A stretch of 25,958 nt of DNA from a virus. The position numbers were made by a program, and so were the translations under genes. Below are positions 11,754 through 19,227 of the stretch, in pieces. Location of the stretch: the IMG/VR virus record IMGVR_UViG_3300041809_001828, positions 1 through 25,958 of that record; one strand, given 5' to 3'. The notes beneath the pieces are model-generated. The model ran no database searches and had not been told where the DNA came from. It saw only the letters and a program-made list of their open reading frames with translations. The stretch's first letter is position 1. Each line of letters begins with the position of its first letter.

Positions 11754-12901
11754 TGCTGTCGCCGGCGGCGATCGCCGATCTCAATGCGCGCACCGACCTG
11801 CGCGCGCTCGCCGAGCAGCTCGGCGCGCGACTCGACCGGCGCGGCCGCGGAACCTGCCCGTTGTGCGGCGGCGGCAAGAGCGCGCAGCGCTTCGAACTCA
11901 AAGACCAGGCGTCGCGTTGGGTCTGCGCGGTGTGCGACGACGGCGGCGACGCAATCAAGCTGGTGATGAAGGCGCGCGGGCTCGATTTTCCCGCCGCGGT
12001 CGAATGGCTCGGCGGCGCGCGGACGATCGATCCGAAAGAAGCGGCGCGGCGCGAGCGCGAGCTTGCCGAAAAGCGCGCCCGGCGCGAGGCCGCGGCGGCG
12101 CGCTATCGCGAGGCCGAACGCCGGCGGCTTTACGACTTGTGGTCGCGCGCAGAGCGCGCGTTCGCCGAAGGCATGGTCGGTTGCTACCTGCGCCGGCGGG
12201 GGATCGGCTTTTTCGACGACCTGCCGCTGCGCTTCGCGGCCGACATGCCCTATTTCGACGGCGAGGAAAGCGACGAGCGAGGCCATAAGTCGCCGCGCCT
12301 CGTCTATCGCGGGCCGGCGATGCTGGCGCCGATGGTCGACGCCGACGGCCGCTTCCGCGCGCTTCACATCACATGGCTCGACCTCGGCCGCGACAAGGGC
12401 AGGGCGCTGATCCTCGACCCCGAAACGAATGAGGAACTGCCGTCGAAAAAGATGCGGGGTTCGAAGCTCGGGACGTTCATCCCGCTGTCGCGCGGCCGCG
12501 ATCCGAAGCGCCTACGCAGCGGCGAGGGGATCGAAACGACGCTGACGCTACGCGACGCGCTGCGCGACGGCGCGACCTATCAGGCGGCGGCCGACCTCGG
12601 CAATCTCGCCGGCCGCGCGACGGAGAGCGTTCCACATTCGACGCTGAAGATGAAAGACGGCAAGCGGTCGCTGCGCATTCCCGGCCCGCAACCCGATCTT
12701 GAGTCGCCAGCCATGCCGGTCGCCGACGAGGCCGACGAGATCCTGTGGGGCGCCGACGGCGACTCCGACCCGGAGACGACGGCTTTCGCGATGACGCGCG
12801 CCGTGGCGCGCCACGCGCGGCCGGGGCGCGTGCAGCGCGTGCTGTGGGCGCCGGCCGGAAAAGACTGGAACGACTTAGCGAGGGGAGGGGGCAGGGTATG
12901 A
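11753..12901 (+). CDS. phage DNA primase (CHC2 zinc finger plus Toprim domain)
   Basis: It makes RNA primers for phage DNA synthesis. The 382-aa protein opens with a zinc-binding domain: Cys35 and Cys38 in CPLCGGGKS, Cys58 and Cys61 in CAVCDDGGD, then IKLVMKARGLDFPAAVEWL. A charged helical linker (about 85-130) follows. The Toprim core has the conserved Glu region GEGIETTLTL (257-266) and the acidic DGDSD (Asp335, Asp337, Asp339). I chose the ATG at 11753 in a TGATG overlap. The frame is open back to 10784, but that part is Arg-rich shadow of upstream genes. No helicase domain is present; the SF3 helicase is a separate gene downstream. Confidence 0.93.
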   Translation: MLSPAAIADLNARTDLRALAEQLGARLDRRGRGTCPLCGGGKSAQRFELKDQASRWVCAVCDDGGDAIKLVMKARGLDFPAAVEWLGGARTIDPKEAARRERELAEKRARREAAAARYREAERRRLYDLWSRAERAFAEGMVGCYLRRRGIGFFDDLPLRFAADMPYFDGEESDERGHKSPRLVYRGPAMLAPMVDADGRFRALHITWLDLGRDKGRALILDPETNEELPSKKMRGSKLGTFIPLSRGRDPKRLRSGEGIETTLTLRDALRDGATYQAAADLGNLAGRATESVPHSTLKMKDGKRSLRIPGPQPDLESPAMPVADEADEILWGADGDSDPETTAFAMTRAVARHARPGRVQRVLWAPAGKDWNDLARGGGRV

Positions 12902-13062
12902 GCGAAGCGCAGGAAAAAATCGTCGCGCTCTGCAACGGCGACGACATGCGCCGCATCGCCGCCGCGGGCGCGTTGCTGGCGTTTCGACGCGGCGTCGACA
13001 GCAAGACGATCGCCGATTGGGCGGGCTGCGACGAAGCGCTCGTCGTGCGCCTGCTCGCCTAG
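12898..13062 (+). CDS. small HTH-like protein (54 aa)
   Basis: The product MSEAQEKIVALCNGDDMRRI then AAAGALLAFRRGVDSKTIAD and WAGCDEALVVRLLA looks like a compact three-helix DNA-binding fold (SKTIADWAGCDEALVVRLL is HTH-like). It starts with an ATG overlapping the primase stop (ATGA) and has purine-rich GAGGGGAGGGGG upstream. It is too short for a confident family assignment but fits a small phage regulator or primase accessory. Confidence 0.65.
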   Translation: MSEAQEKIVALCNGDDMRRIAAAGALLAFRRGVDSKTIADWAGCDEALVVRLLA

Positions 13063-13085
13063 GCGCGCGATCGGGAAAGGGCGGC

Positions 13086-13721
13086 GGCATGAACGAGGAA
13101 TTCCCGCTGATCAACCGAGTGACCGAGCGCGGCCATCCGCCGCGGCCGGTGCATGCGATCGTATGCTCGCAATGCCGCGAGGAAGATTTCATTTCGGCGC
13201 TCAACACCTGCCTGCCGCCGCACACCGTCGCGGCGCGGTTTCAGCGCGCCGGCTGGGTCGTGCGCGCCGCCGGCAAGCATCTCTGCCCGACCTGCGCCAA
13301 GACGCGCCGCGCCGAGGCCCGACTCGGAGGACCTGCGATGTTGAAAACGACGATCGCGCCGGTGCTCGACGACGCGACGCGGCGGTCGATTCCGCTGCTC
13401 TATGTCGCGCTCGAGGACAAATACGACCGCGCGGCCAAGGCCTATCGCGGCGACGCGACCGACGAGTCGATCGCCGCCGAACTCCACCTGCCGGCAGCGA
13501 TCGTCGCCGAGCGGCGCGCCGCGGATTTCGGCCCGCTGGTCGAAAGCGAGGCGGCGCGGCGCCAGCGCGAGGCGGAGGCTGAGCGCCAGAAGGCCGTGGC
13601 CGTGTTGCGCGCCGAACAGGACAGGCTCGATGCGGCGGTCAAGGCCATCGGCGACGCCGCCGAGCGCGTTCGCCGCGCCGCGCTGGCGCTCGCCGCAACC
13701 ACGACGGGGCGCGCGGCGTGA
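13086..13721 (+). CDS. hypothetical zinc-ribbon and coiled-coil protein (211 aa)
   Basis: Two CxxC pairs suggest a zinc ribbon: CSQCREEDF near residue 26 and LCPTCAKTRRAE near residue 64. The central part (LLYVALEDKYDRAAKAYRGD, then ESIAAELHLPAAIVAERRAA) contains an HTH-like segment. Residues about 150-205 form a coiled coil (QREAEAERQKAVAVLRAEQD). I chose the ATG at 13086, preceded by GGGAAAGG. Its stop overlaps the methyltransferase GTG start. Function unknown; DNA binding is likely from the domain mix. Confidence 0.72.
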   Translation, partial: GMNEEFPLINRVTERGHPPRPVHAIVCSQCREEDFISALNTCLPPHTVAARFQRAGWVVRAAGKHLCPTCAKTRRAEARLGGPAMLKTTIAPVLDDATRRSIPLLYVALEDKYDRAAKAYRGDATDESIAAELHLPAAIVAERRAADFGPLVESEAARRQREAEAERQKAVAVLRAEQDRLDAAVKAIGDAAERVRRAALALAATTTGRAA

Positions 13722-15472
13722 CCACGGACTCAGCCCTCCGCTTCCTCGACGGGCGGGTGACGCTGCACGCCGGCGATTGCCTGGCCATCGTCAAGACGCT
13801 GCCGGACAACTCGATCGACGCCTGCGTCACCGACCCGCCCTATGCGCTGGTGTCGATCGGCAAGCGCTTCGGCGCCGAGGGCGCGGCGCCGTGCAAGGCT
13901 GGCGCGACCGGCGTTTACGCCCGCGCGTCGGCCGGGTTCATGGGCAAGCGCTGGGACACCGGCGAGACCGCGTTCGCGGTCGAATTCTGGGCCGAAATCT
14001 TCCGCGTCCTCAAGCCAGGCGCGCATGTCGTCGCCTTCGGCGGCACGCGCTCCTATCACCGGCTCGCCTGCGCGATCGAGGACGTCGGCTTCGAGATCCG
14101 CGATCAGATCAAGTTCGATCACGAGAGCGAGGGCGAGGCGAACGCGTTTCTCGCCAGCCTCGACGACGAGCAGCGGGCGCAATTCGTCAAGCTCTGCGAG
14201 CGCGACGATGTCGGACAGTTGGCGTGGGCTTATGGCTCTGGCTTCCCGAAAGGTCACGCGGTCGATCTCGGCATCGACGATCATTTGTTCGGCAAATGGC
14301 TCGACGAGGTCCCGTCGCGCCGCGCGGCCTATCGGGCCGAGATCGCCGCGGCGCGGCGTCTCGAATCGCGCGCCGAGCAACAGCGCGCGGTCGATGTGGT
14401 TGAAACCCGCTGGCGGGCCGAGGGCGGCTTCGCGCCGATCGTCATCGCCGAGGGCGCGCCGATCCGCCGGATGATCCCCGGCGCCGACCAAGGGCGCAAC
14501 GGCTGGGAAAAGCGCGATGGCGCGATCTTCACGCCGCAGGTAACGCGCGCCGCCACGCCGGAAGGTCGCGCATGGGATGGGTGGAACTCCGCGCTCAAGC
14601 CGGCATGGGAGCCTATCTGCTTGGAGCGCAAGCCGCTGAGCGAGGCGACGATCGCGGCGAACGTGCTGCGGTTGGGGACGGGCGCGATCAACGTCGACGG
14701 GTGTCGGGTCGCAATGGACTCCGACGACGCCGCGAAGATCAACGCCGCGATCTATCGCAATTCGCCGCCGTCGCAATCGATCGGCAAATTTGCCAACGAA
14801 GGCAGCGACAAGCCGATGGCTGCTCACGACTTGGGCCGCTGGCCGGCGAACATCGTCCATGACGGCTCGGCGGAAGTGGTGGCGGCGTTCCCCGATAATC
14901 TGTCGAGCGGGACGGGCGCGGTGAAGCGCGCCACGGGCGAAGGCTATCAAGGCAACGCGCTCGGGCGCGAGAGCCGCGCCGCCGGCACACCGAATGTCGA
15001 ATACGGCGACCCCGGCTCAGCCGCCCGCTTCTTCTATTCGGCCAAGGCCGACGCCGACGACCGACTCGGCTCGAAGCATCCGACCGTCAAGCCGGTCGAC
15101 CTGATGCGATGGCTCTGTCGCCTGGTGACGCCGCCAGGTGGGACGGTGCTCGACCCGTTCGCCGGCACCGGCACCACGGGCGAGGCCGCCTGGCGCGAGG
15201 GCTTCAGCGCCGTCCTCATCGAGCGCGAACCGGAATATCAGGCCGACGTCGCGCGCCGCATGGCGCTCGCGCTCGCCGGCCCTGAAACCCGCAAACGCGA
15301 AGCCGCCAAGGCGCGCCGAGGCGCCGCTTCGCCAGACTTCGGGCCGCTTTTCGGCGGCACGGGTCATGCGGGGGGGGCAGACGGATTTACGGGATCTTTG
15401 CCGACGAACACGGCCGGCGAACGGCCGCACCATCGGCCCGATCGGGCTCAGACGGTGAGGGCGCCTGAATGA
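13718..15472 (+). CDS. beta-class site-specific DNA methyltransferase (N6-adenine or N4-cytosine)
   Basis: It transfers a methyl group to an exocyclic amine of DNA bases. The catalytic motif DPPY (residues 39-42) comes before the cofactor motif DPFAGTGTT (479-487), the beta-class order. DPPY favours N6-adenine. The ~430 residues between contain phage-typical AWEPICLERKPLSEATIAAN, GTGAINVDGCRV and DLGRWPANIVHDGS, ending RFFYSAKA-DADDRLGSKHPTVKP just before motif I. The last ~70 residues are low-complexity. It starts at GTG in a GTGA overlap and its stop overlaps the helicase ATG. No restriction partner is nearby, so it is an orphan enzyme, probably for anti-restriction or replication timing. 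Confidence 0.93.
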   Translation: MTTDSALRFLDGRVTLHAGDCLAIVKTLPDNSIDACVTDPPYALVSIGKRFGAEGAAPCKAGATGVYARASAGFMGKRWDTGETAFAVEFWAEIFRVLKPGAHVVAFGGTRSYHRLACAIEDVGFEIRDQIKFDHESEGEANAFLASLDDEQRAQFVKLCERDDVGQLAWAYGSGFPKGHAVDLGIDDHLFGKWLDEVPSRRAAYRAEIAAARRLESRAEQQRAVDVVETRWRAEGGFAPIVIAEGAPIRRMIPGADQGRNGWEKRDGAIFTPQVTRAATPEGRAWDGWNSALKPAWEPICLERKPLSEATIAANVLRLGTGAINVDGCRVAMDSDDAAKINAAIYRNSPPSQSIGKFANEGSDKPMAAHDLGRWPANIVHDGSAEVVAAFPDNLSSGTGAVKRATGEGYQGNALGRESRAAGTPNVEYGDPGSAARFFYSAKADADDRLGSKHPTVKPVDLMRWLCRLVTPPGGTVLDPFAGTGTTGEAAWREGFSAVLIEREPEYQADVARRMALALAGPETRKREAAKARRGAASPDFGPLFGGTGHAGGADGFTGSLPTNTAGERPHHRPDRAQTVRAPE

Positions 15473-17277
15473 ACGTCTCGCCGACGATGACGCCCGAGTC
15501 GCCCGCCCGCCCAGCCGTGCTGGCGGCGATCGCCGCCGCGACGCCAATCATCGGCGGCCTGGGCGGCGGAGGCGCGCAGCCGGCCGAGCTCGACGACGCG
15601 CCCGAATCCGACGCGCCGCCCCCGGACGGCGACCCGACCGACGACGTCGGCCCGTCGGACGGCGACGACGGCGAGGTCAATTTCGACGTCGTCGCGCGCT
15701 GCGCCGTCTATGACCATTCCGACACCGACAACGCCAAGCGATTGATCGCCCATTTCGGCGCCGATCTCGCCGTGGTCGAGCGCGACGGCGCGGCGGGCGG
15801 CGACTGGCTCGCCTTCGACAAGCGCCACTGGGACGTCGCCGGCGGGACGGCCCAGGCGACGCGCGAGGCGCAACGGGTCGGCGGCCGCATCGCGCTCGAG
15901 GCCGACTGGCTCGCCCAGACGCCGCCCGAGGAAAAGGCGATCAAGCGCGCGCGCGACTTCGCCCCGACCGACGAATCCGACGAAGCCGAGGCGGCGCGAG
16001 CCGAAGCGAAGGCGGCCAAGACCGCGCTCGACGCGCGGCGCAAGGCGCGGCGGCGCTTCGCCGTGTCGTCGAAAAACCAGGCGCGCGTGCGGGCGATGCT
16101 CGACATGGCGGCGCCGCATCTGCGCAAGGCCTCCTCGAAGTTCAACGCCGACCCCTATCTGATCGTCACCGAGACGCACACGCTGCGGCTCATCCGCGAG
16201 CCTGACCCGGAATGCCCCGACCCGGCCGCGACGCGCTGGCGGGCGCGCTGTGTGGCTTACGCAGGCCATCGGCGCGAAGACTACGCCACCGGCCTGGCGC
16301 CAACGCCTTACGATCCCGACGCGGCCAGCCCGAAGTGGATCGCCTTTCTCGACAAATGCCTGCCCGACCCGGCGATCCGTCGCACCGTCCAGCAATACGC
16401 CGGGACCGGCCTCACCGGCATGCTGCTGCAGCGGCTGATGTTCCATCATGGCTTCGGCGCCAACGGCAAGAGCGTGTTTCTCGCCGTGATCATGGGCGTG
16501 ATCGGCAAAAGCTACGGCGTCGGCCTGCCGAAGGAATCGATCATGGGGCAGGGCGAGCGCGGCGCCGGCCAGGCCTCGCCCGACCTGGTGCGGTTGTTCG
16601 GCAAGCGCTCGGTGCGGATCGACGAACTCAAAGAGGGCGAGGCGCTGCGCGAGGATCTAGTCAAGCGCCTAACCGGCGGCGACGCGATCACGGTGCGCGA
16701 CCTGTTCAAGGGCTACCTCGATTTCGCCAACGTCGCGACGCCGCATATGAGCGGCAACGGCTTCCCCAAAATCGACGGCACCGACAACGGCATCTGGCGG
16801 CGCATGCTGGTCGTCCATTGGAGCGTGACGATCCCGCAGGAAGAGCGGCGCGAGTTCGACGAGCTGGTCGCCGACCTGCTGACCGAACGCGCCGGCGTGC
16901 TCAATTGGCTGATCGCCGGTGCGCTCGACTTTCTCGAAAACGGCCTCGTCGTCGCCGAGCCGGTGTTGGCGGCGACGGCGGCCTATCGCGAGGACATGGA
17001 CCCGATCGGCCGCTTCGCCGCCGACTGCGTGGCGATTGCGGCCGACCGCAAGGTCGGCGCGCGGGCGATGTACGAGGCCTACGTGAGCTGGGCGAAGGCC
17101 AACGCGGTCTATGTGCAGAGCGAGACCAAGTTCGGCCGCGAGATGCGCAAGCGCTTCACCCGCGACGACAAGCGCACGCGCTCCTATCTCGGGTGCTACC
17201 TGCACGACGTGCCGGCGCGGCCCGACGACGGCCACTTTGGCGCGCCGACGCCTGACGGGGTGGAGGATTACGCGTGA
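15469..17277 (+). CDS. SF3 helicase of the phage P4 / D5 type (DUF5906-like)
   Basis: It unwinds DNA at the replication fork. Of 602 residues, the first ~75 are acidic and low-complexity. Residues about 80-260 form the D5 N-terminal region (NADPYLIVTETHTLRLIREP). The ATPase follows: Walker A GFGANGKS (328-335), an acidic Walker B at SVRIDELKEGE (Asp385), motif C in the stretch with NVATPHMSGNGFPKIDGTDN, and an arginine-finger region WRRMLVVHW. The end (KFGREMRKRFTRDDKRTRSY) resembles the winged-helix tail. It has no primase Toprim or AEP domain of its own; that job is in the separate upstream primase. ATGA overlap upstream, GTGA overlap downstream. Confidence 0.92.
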   Translation: MNVSPTMTPESPARPAVLAAIAAATPIIGGLGGGGAQPAELDDAPESDAPPPDGDPTDDVGPSDGDDGEVNFDVVARCAVYDHSDTDNAKRLIAHFGADLAVVERDGAAGGDWLAFDKRHWDVAGGTAQATREAQRVGGRIALEADWLAQTPPEEKAIKRARDFAPTDESDEAEAARAEAKAAKTALDARRKARRRFAVSSKNQARVRAMLDMAAPHLRKASSKFNADPYLIVTETHTLRLIREPDPECPDPAATRWRARCVAYAGHRREDYATGLAPTPYDPDAASPKWIAFLDKCLPDPAIRRTVQQYAGTGLTGMLLQRLMFHHGFGANGKSVFLAVIMGVIGKSYGVGLPKESIMGQGERGAGQASPDLVRLFGKRSVRIDELKEGEALREDLVKRLTGGDAITVRDLFKGYLDFANVATPHMSGNGFPKIDGTDNGIWRRMLVVHWSVTIPQEERREFDELVADLLTERAGVLNWLIAGALDFLENGLVVAEPVLAATAAYREDMDPIGRFAADCVAIAADRKVGARAMYEAYVSWAKANAVYVQSETKFGREMRKRFTRDDKRTRSYLGCYLHDVPARPDDGHFGAPTPDGVEDYA

Positions 17278-17408
17278 GCCCGCAACCCGATGAGCGGGGC
17301 TTGACGAGCCTCGCGGGCGAAGCGAAGGCGCGCGACAGCGCGATTCGATTGACAGCCGCACGTCGCGGCGGCAAGCGGCGACCTCTCGATGGGAGGGATT
17401 TGGAATGA
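17274..17408 (+). CDS. small basic peptide (44 aa)
   Basis: This frame starts with GTG overlapping the helicase stop (GTGA), encodes MSPQPDERGLTSLAGEAKAR and then a basic tail (RLTAARRGGKRRPLDGRDLE), and stops in an ATGA overlap with the next gene. Without it there would be a 127-bp gap in an otherwise seamless operon, which supports its reality. No family recognised. Part of its DNA (GGGAGG near the end) also serves as the ribosome-binding site of the next gene. Confidence 0.5.
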   Translation: MSPQPDERGLTSLAGEAKARDSAIRLTAARRGGKRRPLDGRDLE

Positions 17409-17671
17409 TCAATCGGACGGCTTCGCCAGCCACGCCGCAAGGCGAATTCGCAATCGCTATGGTCGAGCGATTCGTCGGCGATCGCTGTGTGCGTGAAGCG
17501 CCTTGGTTCGAGACCGCCGCAGACCTTTGGTCGGCCTATCTCGCATGGTGCGAGCAATCCCGCGTTAAAGCGGTGAAGCAAACGGCGTTCGGCCGGGCGA
17601 TGGCGGCGCTCGGCTTCGCCAAGCACCGCGGCCACATCGTGACGTATCGCGGCGTTCGCCTGCGAGGGTAG
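17405..17671 (+). CDS. small protein resembling the C-terminal winged-helix domain of D5/P4-type primase-helicases
   Basis: The 88-aa product has the segment FETAADLWSAYLAWCEQSRV, then KQTAFGRAMAALGFAKHRG and VTYRGVRLRG. This pattern (Y/W-x-x-YxxWC...FGRxLxxxGF...R-x-x-x-G-x-R-L) is typical of the DNA-binding tail of D5/P4 replication proteins. In the larger family the domain is fused to the helicase; here it is a free protein directly downstream of the SF3 helicase. A strong GGGAGGGA lies before the ATG. Its last codons overlap the left arm of the large inverted repeat, which could be its binding site. That role is inference. Confidence 0.72.
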   Translation: MINRTASPATPQGEFAIAMVERFVGDRCVREAPWFETAADLWSAYLAWCEQSRVKAVKQTAFGRAMAALGFAKHRGHIVTYRGVRLRG

Positions 17672-17951
17672 AGAGGGTTGCGCGAGGGTTTTGCGAGGGT
17701 TTGGAGCGCCGCGAAGTGGCGAATATGCACGCAAAATCAATAGCGTAGCGGCAACCGCGCGAGGGTTTGCAGGGTTTTCGCGCGCGTATGTATGGGGTTC
17801 GGGGGATTTTGGGTTGGCAATGAAGTGTTGCGGATTCCTATAGGGGAAAACCCTGCAAACCTTCGCGTTCGGTTGTAAGTCATTGATGTAATATATAAAA
17901 ATACCGCGATAGTTGGTTTCAAACCCTCGCGCAACCCTCTCAACCCTCGCG
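17662..17951. repeat. nested long inverted repeats around an AT-rich core; candidate origin or regulatory structure
   Basis: The outer pair, 17662-17691 and 17922-17951, are 30-bp inverted copies with 29 matches (core GAGAGGGTTGCGCGAGGG). The inner pair, 17758-17778 and 17847-17867, are 21-bp inverted copies with 20 matches (core GAGGGTTTGCAGGGTTTT). Additional GCGAGGGTTT units lie between, for example at 17693-17702. The two pairs have nearly the same centre, about 17807 and 17813. This and its edges form the only gene-free stretch over 300 bp in the window (17672-17972). The right half has an AT-rich run at about 17881-17903 (TAATATATAAAAATA). It is next to the replication genes. Confidence 0.8.
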
Positions 17952-17972
17952 TTTCAACAAAAGGGACGAACG

Positions 17973-18833
17973 ATGAGCAAAAAGGCGATGACAATCGAAG
18001 ACGCGCTGCGCTGGGCTTATCGCGAGGAATTGCCGAAGCGCGAATTTGGCGGCGCGGACGGCGCGTCGTGGCTGGCGACCTATGTCGAGCTCGGCACGCG
18101 GATCGACGTCAACGCCTTTGGCGTCGTGCCTTATGCGATCGGCTCTGACGCGCCGCCGCATCCCGACGCGATCAAGTTGTGGCAGGCGGTGCAGGCGCTC
18201 GATGCGCTCGAGATCGAAGCGCCGGAAGGGTGGAATCCGATTGCCGATCTCGGCGACATCGGCGCGCTCGGCCCGGCGGCGGTCGCCAAGGCGTTCGCCG
18301 CCGAGACGATCATCGACTCTTCGGGCAAGCGGCGGTTCAAAGTCAAGCCGAGCCGGCTGGTGGTGCATTTCGCCGTGTTCGGCGACCGGGAGGAATGGCG
18401 CGCCGAGCCGACGATGATCGCGACGGTGACGGAGAATGGCAAGCCGAAGTGGTTTCGCCGCGAGCGGCGTTGGGTCGACACCGGCCGATACGCCGATCAG
18501 GGCTTCGGCCATTGGGCCGAGGTCGAGGTCAGCGGCGTAAGCGCCAAATCGAAGCGGCCGTTCGCCGACGCCTATCGCAAGCACGTCCTCGACCCGGATC
18601 CGCACATGGCGATCGTCGCGCGGATGGAGTGGCAGCTTTGGCGCTCGGCGATCGACATGCTGGCCGAAGACGTCGAACTCGACGCGATCACACTGCTGCC
18701 AAGCGCGCTGCCGCAATGGCCGTGGGAAAGCGAGCGGGCCGCGCCGCGCGTGCTGCCGGCGCTCGTCGCGGCGTCGCCAGAGCAGCCGCGCCGGCGCGTC
18801 GTGCGACGGGCGACTCAAGCCGCCGCGGCGTGA
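17973..18833 (+). CDS. hypothetical phage protein (286 aa)
   Basis: I do not recognise a domain. The protein starts MSKKAMTIEDALRWAYREEL, then a segment with GTRIDVNAFGVVPYAIGSDA. Residues about 120-195 contain VVHFAVFGDREEWRAEPTMI and FRRERRWVDTGRYADQGFGH. The C-terminal part includes WQLWRSAIDMLAEDVELDAI and ends in a basic Ala/Arg tail. Proteins of this sort occur at the junction of the replication and packaging regions in related phages. AAAAGGGA lies 7 bp before the ATG, and the gene begins just after the nested inverted repeats, so it may be expressed from a promoter in the AT-rich core. It is followed by a hairpin. Confidence 0.8.
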   Translation: MSKKAMTIEDALRWAYREELPKREFGGADGASWLATYVELGTRIDVNAFGVVPYAIGSDAPPHPDAIKLWQAVQALDALEIEAPEGWNPIADLGDIGALGPAAVAKAFAAETIIDSSGKRRFKVKPSRLVVHFAVFGDREEWRAEPTMIATVTENGKPKWFRRERRWVDTGRYADQGFGHWAEVEVSGVSAKSKRPFADAYRKHVLDPDPHMAIVARMEWQLWRSAIDMLAEDVELDAITLLPSALPQWPWESERAAPRVLPALVAASPEQPRRRVVRRATQAAAA

Positions 18834-18834
18834 G

Positions 18835-18858
18835 GTTTCCCGGAGTCGCGCGGGAAAC
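18835..18858 (+). terminator. hairpin right after the 286-aa gene, possible terminator
   Basis: A perfect 8-bp stem GTTTCCCG/CGGGAAAC with an 8-nt loop begins 2 bp after the stop codon. No T-run follows, so it may stabilise the 3' end or be a weak terminator. Confidence 0.45.
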
Positions 18859-18927
18859 AACAAAATGTCCGGCTGATTTTGACTGCGGCAGTCGCTTGAC
18901 ATAGACCAAACACACTAAGAAAGAACG

Positions 18928-18958
18928 GGCCGCCAGCGTCAAGCGAGGCGGCCTTTCT
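18928..18958 (+). terminator. likely rho-independent terminator before the packaging genes
   Basis: GGCCGCC (18928-18934) pairs with GGCGGCC (18947-18953) across a 12-nt loop and is followed by TTTCTGTT. It lies in the 193-bp gap between replication and packaging genes. A TTGACA at 18896-18901 sits just upstream but lacks a convincing -10 box. The gap could also hold cos sequences. Confidence 0.55.
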
Positions 18959-19026
18959 GTTGGACCCCCGACCATCCTTCGGCTGGCCCGACCCTTCTTT
19001 CCCGATTTTTCCATTTTGAGGCGGCC

Positions 19027-19227
19027 ATGTGCCAATGCGCGGAGCGCCGGGCGGCGATCAGCGTCGCCGCTCGCGCGATGGCCCATCGTGATTTCGCCAC
19101 TGTGCGACGCGAGGCGGCCTTCGTCGGTCGGTCATTCGTCGACGATCTGCGCCATGATCCCGCCGGCCTCGCCGCCTCCGCTCGTCAGGCGCTGCTCGCC
19201 GCCGCGCGGGGGAGGCTGGCGCGGTGA
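19027..19227 (+). CDS. hypothetical protein (66 aa)
   Basis: The product begins MCQCAERRAAISVAARAMAH and continues with a helical, basic segment (FATVRREAAFVGRSFVDDLR). A Cys-x-Cys sits at the N-terminus. Small proteins of this type occur before minor tail or terminase genes in related prophages; the function is unknown. GAGGCG lies upstream of the ATG, and its stop overlaps the next GTG start (GTGA). It is the first gene after the terminator-like hairpin. Confidence 0.65.
   Translation: MCQCAERRAAISVAARAMAHRDFATVRREAAFVGRSFVDDLRHDPAGLAASARQALLAAARGRLAR

Noticed and set aside
13730-14950. A 406-codon open frame on the minus strand opposite the DPPY methyltransferase
   Set aside because: It is a high-GC antisense shadow: no recognisable domain, Arg/Ala/Asp-rich, and it lies fully opposite a well-supported gene.
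16762-16772. TTCCCCAAAAT inside the helicase gene as a sixth operator
   Set aside because: Only one arm matches; the second GGGGAA arm is absent and the site is within conserved coding sequence.
17662-17951. CRISPR array or simple tandem array as an explanation for the GCGAGGGTT units
   Set aside because: Units are unevenly spaced and occur in both orientations; there are no regular spacers and no cas genes.
17737-17994. An 85-codon minus-strand frame across the nested inverted repeats
   Set aside because: Its sequence simply reads the repeats (KTLQTLAR-like units), it has no ribosome-binding site that I can see, and it runs against the local transcription direction.
18896-18901. TTGACA as the -35 box of a late promoter
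   Set aside because: No acceptable -10 box is found at 16-18 bp spacing, so I do not list it as a promoter.
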